From positions 48,383,214-48,447,213 of the forward strand of contig NC_030381.2 in the NCBI RefSeq assembly GCF_001625215.2: DNA of 64,000 bases. The letters are read 5' to 3'. The stretch is from Daucus carota subsp. sativus. Lineage: Eukaryota; Streptophyta; Magnoliopsida; Apiales; Apiaceae. The first letter of the stretch is position 1. Every line of letters starts with the position of its first letter. Below the pieces are notes generated by a model that saw nothing but the letters and a program-made list of their open reading frames with translations, had not been told where the DNA came from and searched no databases. Shown piece after piece: positions 49,121 to 59,831 of the stretch. Position numbers and translations under genes: made by a program.

Positions 49121-49841
49121 ATTGGCTATGGAAAAATGGTTCTCTGAGGCTGTGATTTCAAGACCTGAATTAAACATTTGTATATTGATACCAACTCGGT
49201 ATATGTTTTTATATAACAACAATGGTTATAGTTTGATCTTAGATCTTATAACAACAATGGTTGTAATTGATCTTACCTTATACTGATACCAAGTCGGTAT
49301 ATGTTTCTATATATTTCAAAAAATATTTTATATATCGCTGAAATAGGGTAATGTTAAATACAAACAGGATTATATTTCCCAAATATGCATTTTGGAGATG
49401 CATATCTCAGCAAAAATTGACGATGATTTTTACTATCTTGTTATTTCCAAAACCTACATACACTGTTTTGTATTTCAACTCCCTCCTATGTTGGTATTTC
49501 GCGTCGCCACTTTTAATTGGGATAATCCTGACGTTTTCTCACTGGCAAGGAAAATTACCAGTATGAAGCTAAAGAAGCATAGATAACATATAAAGTTCAC
49601 ATACTAATCAAGTCGAAAAAATTCACACATGCCAAAAATCATTTTATAATTCAAAAAGGATTACTTTTTAATGCCTATTCAGCCTCGTTGTTCTAAGAAT
49701 GGTGAGAACATCAAGAGTCTGACTCCCAGAAAAAAAAAAAAAAAGATAACTATGTCTGCCTCTGCAAGAAATTGACAAAACTAAGGTAAAGAACAGATTG
49801 ATATGGTTACACATACTACATACAATGAAGGATGTGCCAAT
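49121..49841. other. Region between the LINE fragment and KASI copy 2
   Basis: A roughly 90-bp duplicated segment (TTGATACCAACTCGGTATAT near 49187 and CTGATACCAAGTCGGTATAT near 49281, with AACAACAATGGTT between) lies here. The right end includes the 3' UTR of KASI copy 2, whose first bases past the stop resemble those of copy 1 (CACATCCTTCATTGTATGTAG). Confidence 0.45.
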
Positions 49842-52800
49842 TCACGATTTGAATGCAGAGAATGCCACAACAGAGTTGTGTCCACCAAATCCGAACGAAT
49901 TTGAGATGCCTGCAGGTGTTGCAATTTTAAATCAGGCAACGGTTGTATGATTGGTTTTCAAATAAAGATGTAGATACATTTGGAACAGACAATGTAGCTC
50001 GAAAAATCTTACCAACATTTACTTCATGTTGTTGTTTCTGATTAGCCACGGTGTCAAACTCCACTGAAGGCTCGGAGTTCTGGAATTAGACAAAAGGACA
50101 ATCATGACCAAGAAGTAGATGGATAAGAAAGCAAGCCGTTTGCTTATGAATACAAATATGTTTATCAGAAATGAGCTCTTAGAACTAACAATAAACAAAC
50201 AAAACCAAGGAAAAGCTTGAGACCTAATGCTAGCAGCCATACATATTAAAATCTCAAGTAAAGAGGGTGACATACAAATTGATTAATCGTAGGATGCAAC
50301 CACCCTGTAGTAATGGCTTTAATTACAGCGATAGCCTCCAAACCCCCGGCAGCACCTAAACAGTGGCCTATCATAGACTAAAGCAAATAAAAAACAAGTG
50401 AGAAAATATACAAATATTAAGAAAGGAAGTGCATGTAGTTTTAAGACTTGTAGAAAGATATAGCTGAAGAATATACAAGTTCTCCCCCTGGGTAGGGGAG
50501 GGGATTACCTTGGTTGCATTCATCTTAATTCCTGAAGTATTCTTGAATACTTTCTTGACAGCATTAACCTCAGCAAGGTCACCAACTAAAGTGGAAGTTG
50601 CATGTGCATTTATGTAGTTGACCTGTGATAAGAATTTAAGTGGGAGTTCGGTAAGTTATGGTCGCATAAATCATTTCCTTATAACTAATACTAGCCTTTA
50701 ACCCGTGCGAAGCACCGGCGGGTATATAATTCGTAATTTATAATCTAAATTTTAACATCATTTCATTAATATATTAGTATTAATGAGTTGAATCTTAATT
50801 AAATTATATTAACCAACTGATTATACGTTCTCAGGAAAATTTAGCTTTTATAATTTATTATCTATTTATAAATATTTTTCCGTTAGGGTTAGTGTATGTA
50901 TTGAAATAGAACACGTTAGAGTTTAAAAAAAAGTTATATGAGGGTTTTGTTAAAAAAATTTCAAAATTGGATATTTATAATTTTATTTTTAACATCATTA
51001 TAATTTTTTTATGAGATATTATATGATAATGTATTGTCATGAGTGTTTTTAGTATTTAAACCATTTTAACAATGCAAGAGTGATAGACCTCCACTTGTTC
51101 TAGACTTATAGTTTCAGAAGAAGAGTACCAAACCAAAAAATATAACTAAAAATTTGGACTACAGATTATACCCATGTTGGCTTTTTATAGTATAGTATAG
51201 AAGTATAGATTGAAACTGAAGGAACAGGACAATCTAACTGATTGTAACAAAATAGGTTATTCAAAAATAAAATGAGTAAATTTGTTCTAAATCCACAGCA
51301 TTGAGCTGTTACACAGACATCAACATTTATATTTGTTACACAGCAAGAAAGATATGGGTTTTCTTCGGGATATGCCATTTCCTAGATGTAATATTTGTGT
51401 GTAAATATTTATAAAAGAAATAAATACTCGCGTTCCCACAAACATATATTCGTAAATCTATCACAACCCATATCTAATAAACATCCGCACCTTTTTGTTT
51501 TTATTTAAACATCCATATTATGCCAGAGCAGGAGACAATACCTAATGACAACAATAAAAAAGAAGTAGACTGCAAAAGGACCACATTTACCTCCTCTGGT
51601 GACACTCCAGCATCTATAAGACTGCTTTGAATGCATGAAGAAACACCAAGTCCGTCAGATCTTGGATCGGTCATATGATAAGCATCACAATTGATTGCAC
51701 CTCCTAGATACTCGGCAATTATTGGTGCACCTCGTTTCATAGCATGTTCCAAACTCTCCATTACCTACCAGATATTAGAATATTAGAAATTTAAACCAAC
51801 CTGATTTAGATATTATTTTGGAAACCTCATCATTATTTGATTCCTAATAGTTCATTGAAACAGATAAGCATTACTGTGAAGGATATTTTCATGTAGTTAC
51901 CTAAGTCCTCAAAATATAGAACAGTCAAGTATGAGCAGGGTAAGATAACAAACAAAGTAAACAATGTTGACAAATTCTTTTCTTTCATTTTTTTATAACT
52001 TTTTTTTACCAATACCATAAGAACACGTGCGTATTGCAGCACATTGTGCTAGCATCAAATTAATAAAAATACAAGTTTTTTGAGTTTAGAAATCAATTAA
52101 AAGCCTATGCTGCTCATACCCTGTTAATTGAAGTGTCTAACTTAATGGTAGGACCACTTGTAAAAATAAAAGAAAACAAAAAATAAGTGAAACACAAGGT
52201 CTAACGTAAGTACAAAAAGAATCTAAGAGCAAATTTTACCAAAACACCAGCTCCTTCACCCATGACAAAGCCATCTCTATCTTTGTCCCATGGCCTAGAA
52301 GCAGTCTTTGGATCATCGTTTCTCTGCGACAATGCTCTACATGCAACAAATCCTCCCAGCCCAATAGGTATAATAGCAGCTTCAGTTCCGCCAGCAATCA
52401 TCAAATCAGCCTCACCTCGCCGGATGTGATTTGCAGCAGCATAGAAACAATAATTAGATGTAGCACAAGCAGTAGAAATTGAATAATTTGGTCCCATGAA
52501 GCCGAGATCAATTGCAAGCAACGCAGAACCCATGTTTGTAATGGCATACGGGATGAAAAACGGAGTAATTTTCCGATGACCTCTCTCTATTAAAGCCTGA
52601 ACACCGTCAGAAAATACTGTAAGACCGCCCATCCCAGTTCCAACCAGTACACCAGCACGCTCTTTATCGACCTAAATACCAGATAAACATGTAGATTAGG
52701 AAAAAATCCAAACTTTTTGTCAGGAAAAATTATCATGACTGAACGTAAGGGAGAGTGGGGACAATATTCGATTTAATTAAACATTTATTACGGATATCCA

Positions 52801-54594
52801 ATGAAAATCACTATTTGGGGAGATATAAACAAAAAGAACAGCCATTTATGTGATTTACTTGAACATTCACCAAAGTAAATGTGTTTGACCAACCAAACAT
52901 ATGTAGTTTGTATTTGAATGAAATTTAGAACTGTTGTCCCGTCCATATCTACCAGAACGAATTTCAGAGGTCAAAATATTTTCTACAAAACGACAAGTAA
53001 TAACTTAGGGAAACTTAAAATAGTAACCGCGGAAGCTTTGCGTGAGCACCAAGTATCCCAATAAGGGAAGAGACCCGTATCTGTTGACAATTGACTTGCC
53101 ACCAGAGAATTAATAGCATGTCCAAAATTACTAATCTATCAGAATGGTTACCTTTTAGGCATAAATCATAATAATATAAACGGTTTGTCTAGTGTGTGCC
53201 CATGGGCACATGCTAAGCACTAAAATCTATGAATTTGGATGGTTTTGATTGGTGTGGTTGTTGTAAATGCAGGGGGGGTCCACCATTATTAAGGAGTGTA
53301 AGCCAATCAAAACCATCCAAATTCATAGATTCTAGTGCTTAGTATGTGCCCATGGGCACACCATAGAAAAACCGTAATATAAATTTTGCGACAACAGAAA
53401 TCAAAGCAATCTATACATATGTGCATAAGATACACGTCACACGTGCATGGGCCTTATATAAATACACACTCGTTAACCAATCCATATAAGGTCTATCCGG
53501 CTTGTAATGAGCTGTATCAAGGTAGGTTAACATGTAAACAGGGTCTACAAAACGTAAAGACGTGTGCAGACATGTGAAGATAATAAGAAATAATACCAAT
53601 ACACGATTATAACTTGTATACATATAACAAAAAAGGAACTTATATATCTACTCGATAGAGCGAAAACCAGACTCCTGTCCTATACACCCGGCAACAATAA
53701 ATTTTCAAAGAGTTTTTTTATTTATTTGTAAATAACAGTATTTTTAATCTTTAACCACTGAAAGATTGAGCAAAGGCAAGCTAGCACTGCCACTAGCCTC
53801 ATAGCCTGCGCAAAACCAATCCTTTTCAAACCCCAACCATAGAAGTCATGAGTCCTAACTCCTAACATTCCTATGCACAATTTCTCTAATCTACTACTAA
53901 CAACCGCTGCATCCAAAAATACCAAAAATGTAGAAATACACACACAGACCAAACAATTCATCACATTGCTGCAATTCCACTAAACCCAAATCAAATACCA
54001 CCAAAAAAAAAAATCACAAATTCAATCATGCATGTGCAATTCAACAAACAATCACATAACAAACTACAATTACACTAACAATCAAATCAAATCAAATCAA
54101 ATCAACAAAGTAAACAACCACAGCCAAAACAAAAACCAAACCTTGAAGCGCTTATCACCCCCAAGATCTGCATTCTCAAGAGCCTTTTTACCAGCAACAA
54201 TGCAATAACGCAGACAATCATCAAGCCTCCTATCATTCTTCCCATCAATATACCCTTCTGATGAAAACCCACGAATCTGACCACCAAATCTCGTGGGAAA
54301 CTTGGAAGCATCAAATCTATCAATCAAACCAATCCCAGATTCACCAGCAAGCAGCTTGTCATAATAAGTATCCACATCATTCCCAAACACAGACACCAAT
54401 CCCATTCCTGTGATCACCACTCTCTTGCTCGGATCTGTCTCTCTTTTGGGGGCGGAAGTGGTGGTTGCTGCGGCGGAGATGAAGGTTTTCTTGTGAGGTG
54501 GGCGGACATTAGTGACGGTGGCGGCGCCGGAGGTGGGTTTGCGAAGTGGGTCGAGTGGGGAGACTCGGAGAGGTGAAGATTGGAGAGCTTGCAT
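49842..54594 (-). CDS. KASI: 3-oxoacyl-[acyl-carrier-protein] synthase I, plastid (KASI), copy 2
   Basis: Seven exons, in transcription order 54594-54142, 52671-52240, 51764-51591, 50622-50509, 50377-50276, 50079-50013, 49909-49842, coding for 469 residues plus TGA. Every exon has the same length as in copy 1. Over the first 295 residues only about 11 positions differ from copy 1, and intron ends and the 3' flank are also alike, so the two are a recent duplicate pair in inverted orientation. Catalytic residues match copy 1: Cys220, His360, Lys391 and His396. The transit peptide is almost unchanged. The C-terminus is FSAFKS instead of FSAFKP. The promoter upstream of about 54680 has no similarity to the palindromic region in front of copy 1. 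Introns carry a Helitron (intron 3) and a palindromic MITE (intron 1). It appears functional. Confidence 0.94.
50691..51209 (-). mobile_element. Non-autonomous Helitron in intron 3 of KASI copy 2
   Basis: On the minus strand it starts TCTATACTTCTATACTATAC (5' TC) followed by TATAAAAAGCC, a common plant Helitron head. It ends with a GC-rich hairpin (CCGGTGCTTCGCACGG) and CTAG. The insertion lies exactly between A (51210) and T (50690), with no target duplication, as expected. Length is 519 bp with no helicase coding. Confidence 0.85.
53180..53374. mobile_element. Short MITE with long arms in intron 1 of KASI copy 2
   Basis: 195 bp. GTGTGCCCATGGGCACATGC near the left end and GTATGTGCCCATGGGCACAC near the right end lie in inverted arms. 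The arms continue through ATCTATGAATTTGGATGG, pairing with CCATCCAAATTCATAGAT, to TTGATTGG/CCAATCAA. Outer ends are ACGGTTTGTCTA and TAGAAAAACCGT. Confidence 0.8.
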
Positions 54595-54720
54595 GGTGTA
54601 AGAGAGAGATTTAGTGGATTGGGATTGAAAATGAGAGAGATGAGTCTAGTAGTCCCAAGGGTGTGCGGTGGTTTGAGTGAATTTACATGTGGGATATATG
54701 GGACAGATATGCTACTAATA

Positions 54721-54727
54721 TTTTATA
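54721..54727 (-). promoter_or_regulatory. Possible TATA box of KASI copy 2
   Basis: On the minus strand this reads TATAAAA, about 127 bases before the ATG at 54594. The position and the lack of similarity to the copy 1 promoter suggest different core promoters for the two genes. Confidence 0.4.
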
Positions 54728-54871
54728 TTGGGACTTAGATTTTAGATTACCTAACCGGTTCACTTGTGTGTTACTCACGAGCAAAGAGTGTCTTCGTTTT
54801 GGTTAACTCTTTTTTTAAGAGCTGGGAAATTGAAATGATCGAGTTTAAAGGGTGTTTAATTTATCTGCCGA

Positions 54872-55146
54872 GAGCATGTCCAATATGTCTCATTATTTAT
54901 TAATAATATAAAATAATAAATTTTAGTGAGTCTCAGTGATTTAGGTAATCTACTTTTAGCAATCTCTATATTTGTTCTCCTAATATTATTTTGATAGTAA
55001 ATTTGAGAGAGAAGGGGAAAAGGAGAGAAAATACAAAGAAATAAAGAGAGAGATGATTATTTAAATAACCACTGGGATAGTGTTGGACTGCTTTTTTTTT
55101 AGTACATTACATAAATGTGAGTTTAAGTAACCTATTGGACTTGCTC
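54872..55146. mobile_element. MITE with GAGCATGTCCAATA ends upstream of KASI copy 2
   Basis: About 275 bp. The left end GAGCATGTCCAATATGTC mirrors AACCTATTGGACTTGCTC on the right. It is similar in end sequence to the TAA-flanked elements at 37546 and 37589, but no clear target duplication is seen. It is non-coding and lies about 280 bases upstream of the copy 2 start. Confidence 0.65.
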
Positions 55147-55203
55147 TTGCTGTCAGGACCATTAATCATAGACGGTTCTCGAATATATTGTGTTCACAAA
55201 GAG

Positions 55204-57025
55204 TAGGGGTGAGCAAAACCGAACCGGAACCGAAAAACCGGACCGAACCGTGTAAACTCGATTTGGTTCGGTCCAAATTTTCTGAAAGTTCGGTCCATTC
55301 GGTCCGGACCGAATAGACCAAAATAAAGTTCGGTTCGGTCCGGTCCGTAAAAAAATATTTCGGTCCGGACCGAATAGACCGAATTGTCCAAAATATGTAT
55401 AATTTTAATTTATATTTATATTATATATGTATCTTATATGTTATAATTTTAATATCTAGTTTGTAAATCAATATACTTATATAAAGGAGAAGCGAGAGGC
55501 GTGTAGGTGGCGCCTCTCACATCGCTCCGTTCTATTTTTCTAATTTTTTAGAATTTTTGGATGAAAAAATATCAAAAATTAGAGCTACTTTTTTTTAGTT
55601 TCGGGTATATTAGAAGCAAGTTTCAGAATCTGATTTTGTTTCAGATCATTTATGGAATATAGTAGCTTGAAAATTTTAATCTGATTTTGTTTCGGATTAT
55701 TTAATTATGGGAAGAACAGATTATTTATGGAATATAGTAGCTTGAAAATTTTAATCTGATTTTGTTCAGATTATTTAATTATGGGAAAGAGTAGCAAACA
55801 AGTCTCTCTGCACCTATAAATACCCGTATAGATCGTAGGGTTTTGGATCATCTAAACACAACCTCCTCTCTCAATACCACAAACTTACCTAATAGTTCTC
55901 TTACTCGATTTTTAAAAGAGAAGCGAGGGGCGTGTAGGTGGCGCCTCTCACATCGCTCCGTTCTATTTTTCTAATTTTCTGAAATTTTTGGATGAAAAAT
56001 ATCAAAACTTAGAAATACCTTTCTCTTGCTCGATTTCTAACTCGGATGTGTCGTTCTCCTGCAACGATAAGTGAAGGCTGTTTATACAGTAAAGTAAAGG
56101 TTGTTGCAAGCAAATGTCGTTATAAACCGTTATATTGGAGTCGACAAATCCAAACATGAGAAAAAAATATAGTCTTGACATGATATTGATAGTTGATGTC
56201 AATAAATTAACTATTAGTGATGTATGTTTGTTGGTTATTCTTTTATAATATTTGTTTTGTTCATCGGACATATTTGTTGTTAATTTTTATATTATTTACT
56301 TTGTATACATGAAAAAATTATTCATGCATTATCTGTTTGCTCCGTTCAAGCAACTTTTAAGAGGGTGGTTATATTTAAGTTAGATGTTTTTGTGCACAAT
56401 CAATCCAAAAAAATTGAAGAAAGGTGACAATGTAAGAACATGATTACTTTAAAAAAAACAAATAAAATTAAGATTCGTCATACTTTAAATTGTTAATTAC
56501 GTGTATAAATTTATTTTCATTTTTTCACCATGAATTATAGTCCAATTTTACAATTTTATATATTAGTATTGGTATTACATCAAGATTTTTATAATATAAA
56601 TTTATTTTATCCTACAAATATTAACTTTGAAATATTAATATACTTTTTATAGACAACCATAAAATTATTTTATTCTACAAATATTAATATTGAATCATTA
56701 ATATAATTTTTATAGGCCACCGCAACGCGCGGCTTCTCAACTAGTTTAATTATATGTATCTTTAATAAATTGGGGGTGATTAATTAATATGAAAATTTTA
56801 AAATAAATCATGAATTTTAGTTTTATTTATAATATTTTTTTTATTTTTAAAATAATTTCGGTTCCTTCGATCCGGACCGGACCGGACCGAATTATTTCGG
56901 TTCGGTCCGGTTCGGTCCATTGTAAAATTTCGGTCCGGTTCGGTCCGAAAAAAATCTAAACTTCGGTTCTCGGTCTATTCGGTTCGGTCCGGTTTTGGAC
57001 CGAACCGACCGAATGCTCACCCCTA
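55204..57025. mobile_element. Non-autonomous hAT-type element with 8-bp target duplication
   Basis: The ends are TAGGGGTGAGCA and TGCTCACCCCTA, exact inverted copies, flanked by the perfect 8-bp duplication ACAAAGAG (55196-55203 and 57026-57033), diagnostic of hAT-type insertion. Subterminal regions are dense in GGTCCGGACCGAA-like palindromic motifs on both sides (55220-55385 and 56858-57012). A Helitron interrupts the centre; without it the element is about 545 bp and non-coding. Confidence 0.85.
55468..56744 (+). mobile_element. Helitron nested in the hAT-type element
   Basis: It begins TCAATATACTTATATAAAGG and ends CCGCAACGCGCGGCTTCTCA followed by ACTAG, with a CCGC/GCGG hairpin close to the CTAG end. 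The host bases are A (55467) and T (56745). It is 1277 bp and non-coding. A 5'-proximal segment of about 100 bases (GAAGCGAGAGGCGTGTAGGT, from 55487) recurs at 55917. A second local repeat (TTTATGGAATATAGTAGCTTG) occurs near 55650 and 55724. Confidence 0.8.
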
Positions 57026-57359
57026 ACAAAGAGTTAAAAAAAGGAATTTTGATAATCACTCTTTCACAATTTTGACTGTACTATATTTCTTCTCGAAGAA
57101 AAAGTCCATGAAAAATGAAGCACAAAATCTGTATCAGTATGTAAAATCAATATTATATTAAAACCCGTAGATCATAACGATTTATGCGATATTGATGTAT
57201 TGAAGGACATAATTGTGCTCTAATTTCATGATCGTAGAAAAAAATTCTAAAAAGAAACAAAAAATTCTCACACATTCGTAAAGATATTGAAGCACGATCC
57301 AGGTAATTTCATAGAGCTTAATGCGTTGGTGGCAGAACTTATGCAATAAAATAGGGACT

Positions 57360-57684
57360 CATCACGACAGTTGATATGAAGATATCAAACTTTAATATTG
57401 AATCTGATTGTGCAAATGCTGTAAGTTTGTTAAAAAAAATCGTTTTATGGATGTAGCGACTTTGATGGATTAGTTGATAACATCAAAATGTTGACCCCTC
57501 ATGTAGGGTTTAAGGGGTTTGATTATGTAGCTCGATCCGCTAATGGTCTTACTCATTGTTTAGCCAAAATAGTTTCGTCAAATCAGCTAGTATTGTTTGG
57601 AACATGGATACTCTCTATGTTGCAGGGTCTATATTTGTTGCAGACTTGCCAATCCCTATGTAATATTTTCTTTTTTGAATGAAA
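57360..57684 (+). pseudogene. Decayed RNase H-like fragment (LINE/RVT_3 type)
   Basis: NIESDCANAVSLLKKI (57392-57439) and then, after stops, LVDNIKMLTPHVGFKGFDYV with ARSANGLTHCLAK (to about 57570) resemble the plant RNase H-like domain. That domain characteristically reads ESDC...AV and RSANGVAHCLA. It has a frameshift and in-frame stops, so it is inactive. It probably derives from a LINE or a related plant RNase H gene. Confidence 0.6.
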
Positions 57685-57689
57685 ATCTT

Positions 57690-59831
57690 TGTTTTTCAAA
57701 ATAAATAAATATTGTTATGCATTATTCAACAACTAAAATCGGAGTTGCACGAGCACACACTTGGATTGAAGATATATCCCTATTTTATGACACAGCATAT
57801 GTGTGTGAGAGAGAGAGATTTTAATGTGCGTAAATTAAGAAACTATGATGGTTTGACAATATTATTTCAAAATATTTTGAATGTAGGTGTATAATAACAT
57901 AATAGAAAGAATTGGAACAATGATGATTATGCTCAGAGAACAACGAAGATATATCACATAGATGCACATGCAAAACTCTGTTATTATAAATTCTGCAAGT
58001 CTCTATGATTATACGAAAAAATTCAAACAAATGTGAAGTGTTAGATAGTTGTAATAAGAGTACGCGAACTTGTTCACTTGAACTTAATGAAATTACTCTT
58101 CACTGCAAAAATGCAATATTATACATTATGGTTAACCGCTTTTGTTATATATTTAAGAATATTATATGGCATCAAGTGTATTATATTGTTATAAGTAGAA
58201 TATTAGTACCAGAATATCATGTATTATATTATTCCTCCTTGACTAGTTGACTGAGGTTTTTATTAAGTTATGTAACATTATTACATCATATGATTTTATA
58301 TAGCATTATATATTATTTTATTTAGAATTATCGATAAATAGTATTGAATAATATTGGGACACAATTTATTGGGACAGGAGAAGTATTTATAATATTAATT
58401 TAATATTGATAATATTTTTGGGGCAAAAAATAAAGGAGATAAGAACCAGAAAGCATGGTCGGAAGGGGTATCTATTTTAGTGAAGGTTCGGGGAGAAGTT
58501 TGGGAGAAAATTAAAAATGAATACGGTTACTCAACGCAATAGTGATAGTAATTGACGTGGAGGGGCGGCCGCCGTTGCTGGTTGGTAGCTGAAACACTAG
58601 TAGGTGTACTATAAAGACCACCCCTTTTAATTTCTTCATGCTCTTTGCCAACTTTGGTTGGCTACATTTATTGTCTTGCTACTTGACCGGTCCCTCTATT
58701 TTTTTTATAGTTTTTCCACACTGCCTCCTGTGGTTGACACGCATTTTAAGGCGCATATAAAATGTAGTTCAATAATTTATTTTTGTAATTTTTTTTGTAT
58801 TAAAATTTAAACATTAGATTTTTATTCAAAAAAAAATTTAAAATAATTTATCGAACTACATTTTACGAGAGTATTAGAATGTGTGTCGAATTCCGTCCTC
58901 CCATGTAAACAAACTAGGAGTGCGGAGGGTGTACATCATAGTGTGCCATTTTGGACTCCTTAATTAACCCATTAGCACCTGGTAGGACCGGTAATTTTTT
59001 TCCCACTTTCTTTAGAAAACTTTTATCTTTTTCACTTGTTCTATCTATAAATCAAAAGCATAAAAATAGCATCTAGTAGAATATTTTTTTTTGTTAAAGT
59101 TTGGTGCATTAAAATAGGTAATTTTGTAGTATTTTATAATGAGTGTGTAGTACATGTCTGTAGCAGGGATACGCTATTGACCTCTGTAGTCAATTCAATT
59201 GCACAGGCCCAAAATTTTCAAGGACTCCCCGTTAGTATAGGCCCATGTATATGTATGTTATATGTTTTGGATATAATAGAACCTAGTTCCGGAAAGTAAA
59301 TAAAATAGAACAGAGTTTGGTGATAACTAGTGTTTTACATAAAATATGTAAATTATTGTGAAATTATGATCAATATAATAAAAAGCTAAAATTTCTTTTA
59401 AAGATGTGCTGAAATTATTTATACAGTGTATATTTTTTTTAATAAGAGCCCAACATTTAAATCCATCACAGTTGAACCGGGCCTGGTCTATATTCACCGA
59501 AAACACAACGATAAAGTAAGCTACTTAGTTATAACAGCAGAGATGGGCTCATGAGCCCAATACCAGCTTCTTATTCAGACCAAGCCCATATTCATTAGCC
59601 CACTAACTTTCAGCAACCAATAACAAGGCAATTTCTGTTTATCTAATAAGAAAATGCCAGGCCTTTGAAATAGATAAAAGAGTACTTCATAGTAATTAAC
59701 AGCAGCAAAATAGTTTTGTATGGCATAAAACCATTACAAAGAGACAACAAGTAGCTTATTATTCCAAATTGTAAACCATAAGCAAACACTATAATCTATT
59801 TGGATGGCCGAAGGGGAGCTCTAATGCTTGA
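57690..59831. other. Intergenic region between KASI copies 2 and 3
   Basis: AT-rich with no gene recognised. One probable inverted-repeat element lies at 58720-58905. The right end includes the 3' flank of KASI copy 3. Confidence 0.45.
58720..58905. repeat. Probable small MITE
   Basis: AAAATGTAGTTCAATAATTT (58758 onward) is mirrored by AAATAATTTATCGAACTACATTTT shortened by a few mismatches near 58840-58865. Outer segments CCTCCTGTGGTTGACAC and GTGTCGAATTCCGTCCTCC also pair. The ends are not clean. Confidence 0.5.
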
